From: Corynebacterium glyciniphilum AJ 3170
Lineage (GTDB): Bacteria > Actinomycetota > Actinomycetes > Mycobacteriales > Mycobacteriaceae
NCBI RefSeq assembly: GCF_000626675.1
Contig: NZ_CP006842.1
Coordinates: forward strand, 3,410,001-3,474,000
DNA: 64,000 bases
Direction: 5' to 3'
Positions 51,978 to 59,904 of this stretch are shown here, piece by piece. The notes beneath the pieces were generated by a model. It did not search any database and had not been told where the DNA came from. It saw only the letters and a list, made by a program, of their open reading frames with translations. Positions within the stretch are counted from its first letter, which is position 1. The number at the start of each line of letters is the position of its first letter. The translations under genes and the position numbers were made by a program.

Positions 51978-52652
51978 GTGTCGTTTCCTTCACCGTCGTC
52001 CACTCGGAAACGGGGATGTCGGCTGACCGCCGCCGTCCTTGCCTGTTCACTGACCGTCGGCGTCACGACGACCACCCCGGCCCTGGCAGACTCGTCGAGC
52101 TCCCTCGGTTCCAGTGGCAGCGTCTCGGGTTCGGGTGCGGTGTCCGGTTCCGTCTCCGTTGTCGACGATCTCGTCGCAGCAGCCAAACAGCAGGTCTACA
52201 ACATCACGGACTCCGAATTCGTCCGCACTCCCCTGGCGCACTCGATTCTCCGGCACATCGACACAGCGCCCGTGGTCATTCTCGGCGCACAACTGCAGGA
52301 GGACTGCTCGACACCTCAGGTGCTCACCGACCGGCTGCACGCCGCCGCCACGCTCCTCGCCGAGCACCCGGAGAACCCCGTGATCGTCACCGGCGGACAG
52401 ACCCGCGAGGACTGCCCGTCCGAAGCTGCCGTCATGAAGGACGCTCTGACAGACATGGTTGTCGACAACGAGATCATTCTTGAGGAAGAGGCCGGCAACA
52501 CCCTGCAGAATGTGAAGTACACCGCCGAGACGATCACGGAGAGGGGAGGAACCGCGATCGTCGTCACGTCCGACCCACACTATCTACGGGCGTTGAAGAA
52601 CTACCGTGACGCCGGTCTCCGGGCTTTCGGCTACGTCGGCGGTCGGGGCTGA
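51978..52652 (+). CDS. Secreted DUF218 (YdcF/SanA-like) protein
   Basis: GTG 51978 is fixed by an AGGAG site seven bases upstream. The 224-residue precursor has a signal peptide (KRGCRLTAAVLACSLTVGVTTTTPALA), a Ser/Gly-rich linker, then a DUF218 domain: VVILGAQLQEDCSTPQVL, PVIVTGGQTREDCPSEAAVM, EEEAGNTLQNVKYTAE and VVTSDPHYLRAL. The two paired Cys are near conserved acidic residues and may form a disulphide. DUF218 proteins are linked to cell-envelope processes; the reaction is unknown. It is exported. Confidence 0.85.
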   Translation: MSFPSPSSTRKRGCRLTAAVLACSLTVGVTTTTPALADSSSSLGSSGSVSGSGAVSGSVSVVDDLVAAAKQQVYNITDSEFVRTPLAHSILRHIDTAPVVILGAQLQEDCSTPQVLTDRLHAAATLLAEHPENPVIVTGGQTREDCPSEAAVMKDALTDMVVDNEIILEEEAGNTLQNVKYTAETITERGGTAIVVTSDPHYLRALKNYRDAGLRAFGYVGGRG

Positions 52653-52661
52653 CACGCCAGG

Positions 52662-53033
52662 TCAGTCCACCATCTCCACGACGACCCGGTCCGCGGAGAC
52701 CAGACACCGGAACTGCTCGCCGTCCGTGCGCGCTCCATGCGTCACCTCAACCCCGTCCAGGTGTTCCGCGAACACCTGGCCGTCAATGATCCACCGGTCG
52801 CCGTCCTGGTCGACCCTGGCCCCCCACAGATCCAGTTCGGCGTCCTTGCCGTACCCGGTCTCCCAGCGGACCTCGTCACCGCAGTGGGTACGGGCCTCAG
52901 ACTCACGCAGTCCCCCGGCGCGCTCCAGGTACGACTGTCCGTACCACCACACCACCGCTGCCCCGACAGCGATCAGTGCCACGAGCAGCGCGATGACGAC
53001 GGTCAGAACCCGCCGGTCAGGCGTTCTGTTCAT
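52662..53033 (-). CDS. Small membrane-anchored protein of unknown function
   Basis: The 123-residue protein from ATG 53033 has one N-terminal membrane helix (VLTVVIALLVALIAVGAAVVWWYG) and an outer domain of about 90 residues with two Cys (THCGDE, FRCLVS), probably bridged. No family is recognised. Its first 17 bases overlap the end of the MFS exporter gene, so it is probably co-transcribed with it. A possible ribosome site is weak. Confidence 0.65.
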   Translation of the reverse strand: MNRTPDRRVLTVVIALLVALIAVGAAVVWWYGQSYLERAGGLRESEARTHCGDEVRWETGYGKDAELDLWGARVDQDGDRWIIDGQVFAEHLDGVEVTHGARTDGEQFRCLVSADRVVVEMVD

Positions 53034-54510
53034 CTCGCTGATCTTCATCGGCCGTGGCGGCCATGTCCCGCGCATCGATACGCAGCACCAGGGTCAGCAC
53101 GAACACGAGCACGGCGATGCCGGCACCGAGGAAGAAGGCCACGTGAACACCGTCCACCAACGCCCCTGTGGGCGTCCCGGCCGTGGAGTTCGCTGAACCG
53201 ATACCCATGACGGCAATGAACAACGCGGTTCCGGCCGCACCGGCGAGCTGCTGCAGAGTGTTGAGGATCGCCGAACCGTGCGAGGAGATCTCATTCGGGA
53301 CCGCAGCGAGCGCATTCGACATCAACGGCGTCATCAGCAGCGACAGGCCGATGTTCAGCACCACCGCGATTGCGGCGAGGTACCAGAAGGTCTTGTTCTC
53401 GTCGAGCATGAGCAGCAGGCCCATCGCGACCACCAGCAGCGCGCCGCCGGGAATGATCAGCGGACGCGTTCCGTGGGCGTCGTACAACCGTCCGACGATC
53501 GGGCCCATCGCCCCCATGATGATGCCGCCGGGGAGGGTGACCAGACCCGTCTGCAACTCGGAGAGGCCCAGTACGTTCTGACCGAAGATCGGCATGATGA
53601 TGATGAAACCGAACAGTGAGCCGAACGACAGCAGCATCAGCCCCAGGGACCAGGAGAACTCGCGGATCTTCAGCGGAGTGGTGTTCATCAGCGGCGCGCG
53701 GTGGTCACCAGCGGCCTGGGCACGCATCAGCGTGCCCTGACGCCGGAAGAAGATGACCAGGACGACAGCGCCGATGACCAGGCACACGACCGCCGTCGTC
53801 GGGAATCCCTCGGCAGCTTTGGAGAGACCGGAGAGACCGTAGATCGCCGCGGCGAAACCCACCGCAGACAGCAGCACGGACACCGGATCGAACGGCGGAC
53901 GGCTCGGTTCCTCGAAGTTCCGGATCTGCCAGATACCCATGACAAGCGCCAGCAGGGCCAGGGGCACCATCACCAGGAAGATCCACCGCCAGCTCGCGAG
54001 CTCGAGGACCAGACCCGCGAATGTCGGCCCGAGCGCCGGCCCGACCGCGATCACGATCGTGACCAGTCCGAAGACGGAACCACGGCGTTCCACCGGAATG
54101 AGGATCATGATCGTGGTCATCAACAGCGGCATGATCAGCGCCGTCCCCGCGGCCTGCAGGACGCGGCCAGCAAGCAGCGCCGCGAAGACCGGTGCCACGG
54201 CGGCCAGCACGGTTCCCGCCAGGAACAGCGACAGGGCCACGATGTAGATCGTCCGGAGCGTCAACCGCTGCATCAGATAGCCGGTCGTGGGAATGACCAC
54301 CGCCATGGTCAGCATGAAGACCGTCGTCAGCCACTGGGCGACGTCCTCCCCCACCTCAAATTCGCGCATCAGGCTGGGTAGTGCGTTCGACAGAGCGGTC
54401 TCGTTAAGAATCGCGACGAATGCCGCAGCAACGAGAATGCCGATCAACAGACCGACATTGACGCCTGTGGTGTCCGGGCGCGAGCCGGACGTGGTTCTGG
54501 TGTCTGCCAT
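53017..54510 (-). CDS. DHA2-type MFS multidrug exporter
   Basis: The 497-residue protein has 14 membrane helices. LNETALSNALPSLMREFEVGEDVAQWLTT is the EmrB/QacA-type helix 1-2 motif and VGPALGPTFAGLVLELASWRWIF is the antiporter motif C region. These proteins expel drugs or toxic metabolites with protons. ATG 54510 has a GGGAGG site. The 3' end overlaps the small membrane-protein gene. The upstream region (54511-54634) has no clear operator; the palindrome at 54635-54656 is better read as a terminator of the gene upstream. Confidence 0.9.
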   Translation of the reverse strand: MADTRTTSGSRPDTTGVNVGLLIGILVAAAFVAILNETALSNALPSLMREFEVGEDVAQWLTTVFMLTMAVVIPTTGYLMQRLTLRTIYIVALSLFLAGTVLAAVAPVFAALLAGRVLQAAGTALIMPLLMTTIMILIPVERRGSVFGLVTIVIAVGPALGPTFAGLVLELASWRWIFLVMVPLALLALVMGIWQIRNFEEPSRPPFDPVSVLLSAVGFAAAIYGLSGLSKAAEGFPTTAVVCLVIGAVVLVIFFRRQGTLMRAQAAGDHRAPLMNTTPLKIREFSWSLGLMLLSFGSLFGFIIIMPIFGQNVLGLSELQTGLVTLPGGIIMGAMGPIVGRLYDAHGTRPLIIPGGALLVVAMGLLLMLDENKTFWYLAAIAVVLNIGLSLLMTPLMSNALAAVPNEISSHGSAILNTLQQLAGAAGTALFIAVMGIGSANSTAGTPTGALVDGVHVAFFLGAGIAVLVFVLTLVLRIDARDMAATADEDQRDEQNA

Positions 54511-54634
54511 GGAGGTCCTCCCAAAGGTGCAAGGCGACGTTCGCGCACGGGCCAGCCGTGGAGACATCGTCACCGGTGGGCTACGACGGCGAGTGACACG
54601 TCGCAGCGATTGGCTCGGGATGAAGGCAACCAAA

Positions 54635-54656
54635 AAGACCTCCGTACGGAGGTCTT
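54635..54656 (-). terminator. Hairpin with T-tract after pspA
   Basis: The 22-bp perfect palindrome has arms AAGACCTCCGT and ACGGAGGTCTT. On the minus strand it is followed by TTTT, giving the form of an intrinsic terminator about 115 bases after the pspA stop codon. As a palindrome it could also bind a regulator of the adjacent MFS gene. Confidence 0.65.
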
Positions 54657-54772
54657 GTCACAAGTATCCGGAGTGCCCGGGGCCGCCTCTCGGCGGAACA
54701 CCACGCTCCCGTGCTCAAGCTTTGCAATCCTAGAGGTTGCGGGGGGACGACGCAACCCTCCAGTACAGACTG

Positions 54773-55639
54773 CTACTGACCGGACGGCGCCCCGGGCTTG
54801 CCCGCCTCGGACGTGTCGTCAGATGACGGCTCGGGTGACGCCTCCGCGTCCTCTACGCCATCCTCTCCAGTGCCGTCTTCTCCGGCGGTAATTTCACCCG
54901 TGACGCCGGCAGCACTGCCACCGGCAAGCTCCGCGCGGATCTGGTCCAGCCGGGAAGAGGCCGCCATGTCCTGCCCACTGGTCTCGATCTCGGCCATCCT
55001 GCCGCGCACACTGTTCTCGGTGAGCTCCTGGGCACCGAGCGCTGTGGCGTAGCGGGCCTCGATCTTGTCGCGGACACTGTCGAGGGTCGGAACGCTGTCA
55101 TCCGCCTGGATACCCTGCATTGACTCCAGCGCCTGGTTGGAGCTCTCCTGCATCTTCGCCTGGTCCACCTGAGCCCGCAGCTGATCGATCTGGCCCATCT
55201 GCTCCTTGAGCCGGGCCTCCGACTGTCGCTGCTGCTGTTGGGCCTGCTCGGCAGCCTGAGTCGCCTGGGCATGCATCGTCTTGGTGTCCTCAATCTCCTG
55301 CTCGACAGTGACAAGCTGCGTCGCGAAGATCTCGGCGGTGTTGGTGTACTCGGATGCCGCAGCGGAATCCCCCTCGGAGCTCGCCTTGTCGGCCTGCTGC
55401 AGTGCCGTGCGGGCATTGTTCTGCAGCTTCTCCTGGTCTTTGACCAACCGGTTGAGCGTCATCTCCAGTTTATTGCGGTTGCCGATGATGCGGGCGGCAG
55501 ACTCCGTGACCTCACGGTGCTGTTTCTTGGCTGCTTCCGTCGCCTGCTGAATCTGAACTTTCGGGTCCGCGTTCTCCTCGATCGTGGTGTCGAGGGACTG
55601 CATGAGGTACTTCCAGCCCTTCGAGAAGGGGTTCGCCAT
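54773..55639 (-). CDS. pspA: PspA/IM30-family membrane-stress protein
   Basis: PspA proteins bind the inner membrane and protect its integrity. The 288-residue protein starts MANPFSKGWKYLMQSLDTTIEENADPKVQIQQA, which matches PspA helix 0 and 1, then a long coiled coil (about 30-220, Gln-rich QAEQAQQQQRQSEARLKEQ near 150) and a Ser/Glu-rich tail ending in GKPGAPSGQ. TAGGAG precedes ATG 55639. It is divergent from the alcohol dehydrogenase gene. No PspB/PspC gene is nearby. Confidence 0.9.
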   Translation of the reverse strand: MANPFSKGWKYLMQSLDTTIEENADPKVQIQQATEAAKKQHREVTESAARIIGNRNKLEMTLNRLVKDQEKLQNNARTALQQADKASSEGDSAAASEYTNTAEIFATQLVTVEQEIEDTKTMHAQATQAAEQAQQQQRQSEARLKEQMGQIDQLRAQVDQAKMQESSNQALESMQGIQADDSVPTLDSVRDKIEARYATALGAQELTENSVRGRMAEIETSGQDMAASSRLDQIRAELAGGSAAGVTGEITAGEDGTGEDGVEDAEASPEPSSDDTSEAGKPGAPSGQ

Positions 55640-55758
55640 GGCGGTACTCCTAACGGTGTCTTGTCCGGGTCTCGTCCGGTCGGGTCCGTTCCCCAGCATA
55701 AAGGGTTTTCGCCTCGCGCGTCCCGCCTCTGCGGTGCGGACGGTTACCATCGGAGAGC

Positions 55759-56832
55759 ATGACTACCACTGCTGCCTGTATCGAAGCCACCTCGGCCGGA
55801 GCTGATCTGACGAAAGGTACCGTTACCCGGCGCGATCTCCGCGCTGACGACTGCCTGATCGAGATCCGCTGGTCCGGCATCTGCCACTCCGACATCCACA
55901 CCGTCAACGGCGACTGGCCGCACGACAACTTTCCGATGGCGCCCGGCCACGAGATCATCGGTACCGTTCGGGACACCGGTGCGGACGTGACACGGTACTC
56001 CGTCGGAGACATCGTCGGTATCGGATGCATGGTCGACTCCTGCGGCGAGTGCGCCTCCTGCACCGCTGGGGAGGAAAACTACTGTCTCAACGGCATGACC
56101 GGCACATACAACAGTGTCGACCGGCACGACGGGTCAATCACGCAAGGCGGATACTCGACCCACATCGTCTGCCGGGAGGACTTCCTGATCCGGATGCCGG
56201 AGGTCGCCGGCGGCCTGGACAGCGAGAGGATGGCCGCGATGACACCGTTGCTGTGCGCCGGGATCACCACGTACTCGCCCCTCAAACACTGGGGTGTCGG
56301 CCCGGGCTCACGCGTCGCCGTGGTGGGTATGGGCGGCCTGGGCCATGTCGCGGTGAAGATCGCCACCGCGCTCGGCGCGGAGGTGACGGTCTTCTCCCAC
56401 GGGCTGTCGAAAGAGGACGACGGACTACGGTTCGGCGCTTCGTCCTACGTGGCAACCGGCGGGGATGCCGCCGACACTTTCCACAAGGCCCACGCCGATG
56501 AGTTCGATCTGATTCTCAACACTGTCTCGGCTGCACTGCCCATCCACCGGTACATCAGCATGCTGGCACCGGACGGCACGCTGGTGATGCTCGGCCTTCC
56601 CCCGGAGGGCATGAACATCCGCGCCAACCAGCTCACCGGGCGCCGACGCAGCGTCGCCGGATCAAATATCGGTGGCATCGCCCAGACGCAGGAGATGATC
56701 GACTTCTGCGCCGAGCACGGCATCACCGCAGAGATCGAACTCATCGCCGCCGACGGCGTCAACGACGCCTATCGGCGGGTCTTGGGCTCAGAGGTGCGCT
56801 ACCGCGCCGTCATCGACGCGAACACCATCTGA
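55759..56832 (+). CDS. Zinc-dependent NAD(P) alcohol dehydrogenase (CAD/AdhC type)
   Basis: The 357-residue protein has catalytic zinc ligands in SGICHSDIHTVNGDW (Cys and His) and PGHEIIG, the four structural Cys in CGECASCTAGEENYC, and the nucleotide loop VAVVGMGGLGHVAVKIA. This is the cinnamyl-alcohol-dehydrogenase-like group that reduces aldehydes with NADPH. Substrate range is likely wide. ATG 55759 is the first. It is convergent with thioredoxin, separated by a hairpin. Confidence 0.93.
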   Translation: MTTTAACIEATSAGADLTKGTVTRRDLRADDCLIEIRWSGICHSDIHTVNGDWPHDNFPMAPGHEIIGTVRDTGADVTRYSVGDIVGIGCMVDSCGECASCTAGEENYCLNGMTGTYNSVDRHDGSITQGGYSTHIVCREDFLIRMPEVAGGLDSERMAAMTPLLCAGITTYSPLKHWGVGPGSRVAVVGMGGLGHVAVKIATALGAEVTVFSHGLSKEDDGLRFGASSYVATGGDAADTFHKAHADEFDLILNTVSAALPIHRYISMLAPDGTLVMLGLPPEGMNIRANQLTGRRRSVAGSNIGGIAQTQEMIDFCAEHGITAEIELIAADGVNDAYRRVLGSEVRYRAVIDANTI

Positions 56833-56846
56833 CCGTCCGCCCCTGA

Positions 56847-56863
56847 CAGGCCTCACCGGCCTG
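56847..56863. terminator. Hairpin between convergent adh and thioredoxin genes
   Basis: Arms CAGGCC and GGCCTG flank TCACC between the two stop codons. No T-tract; the placement suggests a bidirectional terminator. Confidence 0.5.
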
Positions 56864-56871
56864 CCGGTCCC

Positions 56872-57234
56872 CTAGCCGTTCTGCTCGGCGACCTTCTTGC
56901 GTACATCGTCCATGTCCAGGCCTTCGACCTCGGTGATGAGGTCGGTGAGTGCCTTCGGCGGCAACGCGCCGGCCTCACGGTAGACGAGGATGCCGTCGCG
57001 GAACGCCATCAGAGTGGGGATGGACTGGATCTGCAACGCTGCGGCGATATCCTGGTTGGCTTCGGTGTCGATCTTGCCGAAGGTGTAGTCCGGGTACTTC
57101 TCGGACACATTCTCGTAGACGGGGCTGAACCGCTTGCACGGCCCACACCATTCCGCCCAGAAATCGAGCAGGACGATGCCGTCGCCCTGGATGGTGTCCT
57201 GGAAGTTTTCACTGGTGATCGTCGTGGTGGCCAT
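56872..57234 (-). CDS. Thioredoxin
   Basis: The 120-residue protein has the active site WAEWCGPCKRF at residues 27-36 and cis-Pro in IQSIPTLMAF. Its core is slightly longer than TrxA, with a C-terminal helix rich in Asp/Lys (DLITEVEGLDMDDVRKKVAEQ). It is a disulphide reductase in the cytosol. ATG 57234 has an AGGAAGG site. It is not next to a thioredoxin reductase gene here, so it is probably a secondary thioredoxin. Confidence 0.93.
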   Translation of the reverse strand: MATTTITSENFQDTIQGDGIVLLDFWAEWCGPCKRFSPVYENVSEKYPDYTFGKIDTEANQDIAAALQIQSIPTLMAFRDGILVYREAGALPPKALTDLITEVEGLDMDDVRKKVAEQNG

Positions 57235-57426
57235 GGCCGCACCTTCCTGACTGTTGGTTCGCTTGTTGGTTTGCTCTCGTTCCGCACCCCGTACAACGTC
57301 GCCGGGGACGGGCGGTATTCCACCGTTACCGTTACCGCCCTCCACGGTACCGGTGTTCGCGGATGTGCGTCACCGCTGCTGCGGTTCGCCTGTGGTGGGA
57401 AATCTGCTGGGATAGTGTCTGGATGC

Positions 57427-57936
57427 ATGACTACTCATGCGTCCGGACATGGCTCCGCCACCGGCACCTACAGATTGTGGAAGAAGCTCAGCGGCAGCGC
57501 ACCGGGCCGCGGACTGTTCTCCCTGGGCTTCAGTCTGAAAGCTCCCTACTTCCGGACGGTTTTCCCCCGCATCCGCGTCGCCGAACCGGGACGCGCGGTA
57601 GTACGCATCGGCGACTGGTGGGGCGTACGCAACCACATCGGCACCTTCCACGTCATCGCCGCACTCAACGGTGCCGAAGCGGCCATGGGCATGCTCTGCG
57701 AGTCCACTGTTCCCACCTCCCACCGTTGGTTGCCCCGCGGCATGCGTGCCGACTATCCCACGAAGTCCACCGGCGGGCTGACCGTGACCGCGACGGCGGA
57801 GTTCCCCGACTTCTCCACCATCACCCGCGAGACCGGTGGCCAACTGGTGACGCTCGACATCGCGTTGATCGACGACGCCGGCAATGAACCGGTCCATGCG
57901 GAGATCGACGTGTGGATCTCCGCGAAGAAGAGCTGA
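57427..57936 (+). CDS. DUF4442 hotdog-fold protein
   Basis: The 169-residue protein matches DUF4442, which shares the hotdog fold of thioesterases. Marks are LFSLGFSLKAPYFRTVFPRI, RVGDWWGVRNHIGTFHVIAALNGAE-like (seen here as WWGVRNHIGTFHVIAAL) and GLTVTATAEFPDF. Substrate is unknown; acyl-CoA handling is possible. It starts at ATG 57427. Its stop codon abuts the stop of the convergent crcB gene. Confidence 0.8.
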   Translation: MTTHASGHGSATGTYRLWKKLSGSAPGRGLFSLGFSLKAPYFRTVFPRIRVAEPGRAVVRIGDWWGVRNHIGTFHVIAALNGAEAAMGMLCESTVPTSHRWLPRGMRADYPTKSTGGLTVTATAEFPDFSTITRETGGQLVTLDIALIDDAGNEPVHAEIDVWISAKKS

Positions 57937-58311
57937 TCACCAGACGACGAGCCAGTGGCCGAGCGCGAAGGCGGCCACTGCCAGGAGCGCCATCCCTACC
58001 ACCGAGATGAGCGCAGGGAACGCACGGTCGCGGCGGAACAGCAGCACCGCGTCCGCCGACGCACTGGAGAAGGTGGTGAACCCGCCGCAGAGCCCGGTAC
58101 CGACGAGGGCGAGCAGCCACCAGCTGTCCGTCAGTCCGTAGAGGGCGCCCAGGATCAATGATCCGAGGGTGTTAATCACCAACAGGCTGACGAGCAGGTC
58201 ACTGCGGGTACGTTGTTTGATCGCCGAGTCGATGCGCCAGCGGAGCCATGACCCGACACCGCCTCCGAGGGCGACCAGAAGGGCTGCAACCAATGAGATC
58301 TGGCCGGTCAT
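57937..58311 (-). CDS. crcB: Fluoride channel subunit CrcB (second of pair)
   Basis: CrcB/Fluc proteins are small four-helix channels that expel fluoride. This 124-residue protein has GGGVGSWLRWRIDS, TLGSLILGALYG (the Asn of INTLGS lines the pore) and GLCGGFTTFSS. It overlaps the partner gene by four bases. Paired crcB genes in actinobacteria usually form heterodimers. The signature GGFTTFSS differs from GGFTSYSA in the partner, in line with unequal subunits. Confidence 0.93.
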   Translation of the reverse strand: MTGQISLVAALLVALGGGVGSWLRWRIDSAIKQRTRSDLLVSLLVINTLGSLILGALYGLTDSWWLLALVGTGLCGGFTTFSSASADAVLLFRRDRAFPALISVVGMALLAVAAFALGHWLVVW

Positions 58312-58757
58312 ACATCCTCCCCCTCGACGTGTCCGTCACCGGGCACGAGGCGCTCGCCGCACCACATGCCGGCACGGGCGAGGCCCAGCCCCAGCACGAC
58401 CGTCCCCACGATGTAAACGACAGGACCGAGCACACCACCAGCATCCTGCACAGTGGCGGCGGCGATCGCAGAGTATGACGTGAACCCCCCGAGCAGCCCG
58501 GTACCGAGGGAGACGCGGAGCCTGTTCCGACGGCCCGGCGAGCCGTCCCGCCCGATGTCCCGGACGAACGGCAGGGCGCCGACGAGAAGCCCCATGGCGA
58601 AAGCCCCGACCTGGTTGACTACCAGGAGGGGCCAGAGGGATCCCGCGACGCCGGTGTCCACGGTGAAGGCCCATCGCAGGAATGCGCCGAGAGCTCCCCC
58701 GGCAAAGACGAGGGCGCCGAAACGGCGCTGTTCCCCTGCGGACACAACTGAAGTCAT
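58308..58757 (-). CDS. crcB: Fluoride channel subunit CrcB (first of pair)
   Basis: The 149-residue protein starts at ATG 58757. It has FAGGALGAFLRWAFT, VNQVGAFAMGLLVG (pore Asn) and GLLGGFTSYSAIA, all expected of CrcB. An inserted loop (DIGRDGSPGRRNRLR) makes it longer than the partner. There are only 40 bases between it and the yceI stop codon, so it has no room for a fluoride riboswitch and may be transcribed from yceI. Confidence 0.92.
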   Translation of the reverse strand: MTSVVSAGEQRRFGALVFAGGALGAFLRWAFTVDTGVAGSLWPLLVVNQVGAFAMGLLVGALPFVRDIGRDGSPGRRNRLRVSLGTGLLGGFTSYSAIAAATVQDAGGVLGPVVYIVGTVVLGLGLARAGMWCGERLVPGDGHVEGEDV

Positions 58758-58797
58758 GTCCGTGATGCTAGAACACCCGACAGGATTAGTCAGGTAG

Positions 58798-59343
58798 TCA
58801 GGCGTTCTTCGTTGCTGAGATATCGAAGTTGAGCTTGATCTTCTCGGACACCAGCACGCCGTCACTCTTCAGCGGTGCGTTCCAGGTCAACCCGAAGTCC
58901 GTGCGGTTGATCTCCGTGGACCCCTCAAAGCCGATCCGGCTGTTGCCCCAGGGATCGGTAACCTCCCCGTCGAACTCGAACTCGATGGTGACCGACCTGG
59001 TGACGTCCTTGATGCTCAGGTCTCCGGTGACGACCAGGGTGTCATCGCCGTCCGCACGGACCTCCGTCGACGCGAAGGTGATCGTGGGGTACGTCTCGAC
59101 GTCGAAGAAGTCCGCCGACTTCACGTGCCCGTCACGGTCGGCGTTCCGGGTGTCAATGGATCCTGCCTGGATCTCCACGGTGATCGAAGCGTTTTCCAGA
59201 CCGTCGCCGGTGGAGGCTGATCCGGTGAAGTCGGTGAAGGATCCACGAACCTTGGTGACCATGGCATGGCGTGCGGTGAATCCGATTTCGGAGTGCGCCG
59301 GGTCGATGGTGTAGGTGCCGCTGTAGTCGTTGATGCTGCTCAT
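58798..59343 (-). CDS. YceI-family lipid-binding protein
   Basis: YceI proteins are lipocalin-like beta-barrels that bind isoprenoid or other hydrophobic molecules. In this 181-residue protein the marks are YTIDPAHSEIGFTARHAMVTKVRGSF, SADFFDVETYPTITFAST, and GDLSIKDVTRSVTIEFEF. It has no signal peptide, so it is cytoplasmic, as in other actinobacteria. ATG 59343 has an AAGGAGAAC site. It is divergent from a marR gene, with a palindrome in between. Confidence 0.94.
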   Translation of the reverse strand: MSSINDYSGTYTIDPAHSEIGFTARHAMVTKVRGSFTDFTGSASTGDGLENASITVEIQAGSIDTRNADRDGHVKSADFFDVETYPTITFASTEVRADGDDTLVVTGDLSIKDVTRSVTIEFEFDGEVTDPWGNSRIGFEGSTEINRTDFGLTWNAPLKSDGVLVSEKIKLNFDISATKNA

Positions 59344-59392
59344 GATGATGTTCTCCTTGGTGGGGTGCGATACAGGGGCCAGAGTAGACCCG

Positions 59393-59414
59393 AGTAGTTG
59401 ATGTGTCAACTACT
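59393..59414. promoter_or_regulatory. MarR-type operator between yceI and marR
   Basis: The arms AGTAGTTGA and TCAACTACT flank TGTG, giving a 22-bp perfect inverted repeat. It is 50 bases upstream of yceI and 17-26 bases upstream of marR. The central TTGA-N4-TCAA is common in MarR operators. The adjacent regulator most likely controls both genes through this site. Confidence 0.8.
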
Positions 59415-59430
59415 TCATTGCTGTGGTTGA

Positions 59431-59904
59431 ATGGGAAACATGACGAACGGCAAGACGACCCCCTGGCTCACCGAGTCCGAACAGTGCCTCTGGCGATCCT
59501 GGCTGTCCGTGGCCCGGCGTATGGACTCCGCCCTGGCACGGGACCTCCAGCGCGATACGGGCCTGTCCATGCCCGACTACGAGGTCCTCGTGAACCTCTC
59601 CGAGGCCGACGGCCACAGGATGCGCATGGCCGTGCTTGCAGACCGGCTCACCTGGGACCGCTCCCGTCTGTCGCACCAGATCACCCGCATGATGAACCGG
59701 GGGCTCCTTGGCAAGGAGACCTGCAACTCCGACGGCCGTGGCGCGTTCGTGGTCCTCACCGACCACGGTCTCGAGACCATCCGGGATGCGGCCCCCTCCC
59801 ACGTGGCCTCGGTACGCAGCATGATGTTCGACGTCCTCAGTGACGATCAGGCTGCCGACCTTCACGGCATCCTCGCCACCCTCGCCCAGCAGTTCGAGGA
59901 GTAG
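59431..59904 (+). CDS. MarR-family transcriptional regulator
   Basis: The 157-residue protein has N-terminal WRSWLSVARRMDSALARDLQ, recognition region MAVLADRLTWDRSRLSHQITRM, and a wing with SDGRGAFVVLT. It belongs to the group in which MarR genes are found next to yceI. ATG 59431 or 59440 may be the start; the second has a GGGAAAC site. The gene ends directly against the dnaB stop codon on the opposite strand. A ligand such as a phenolic or quinone is possible. Confidence 0.88.
   Translation: MGNMTNGKTTPWLTESEQCLWRSWLSVARRMDSALARDLQRDTGLSMPDYEVLVNLSEADGHRMRMAVLADRLTWDRSRLSHQITRMMNRGLLGKETCNSDGRGAFVVLTDHGLETIRDAAPSHVASVRSMMFDVLSDDQAADLHGILATLAQQFEE

Noticed and set aside
58758..58797. Fluoride riboswitch upstream of crcB
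   Set aside because: Only 40 bases separate crcB from the yceI stop codon, too short for the pseudoknot aptamer, and the conserved pattern is not seen.
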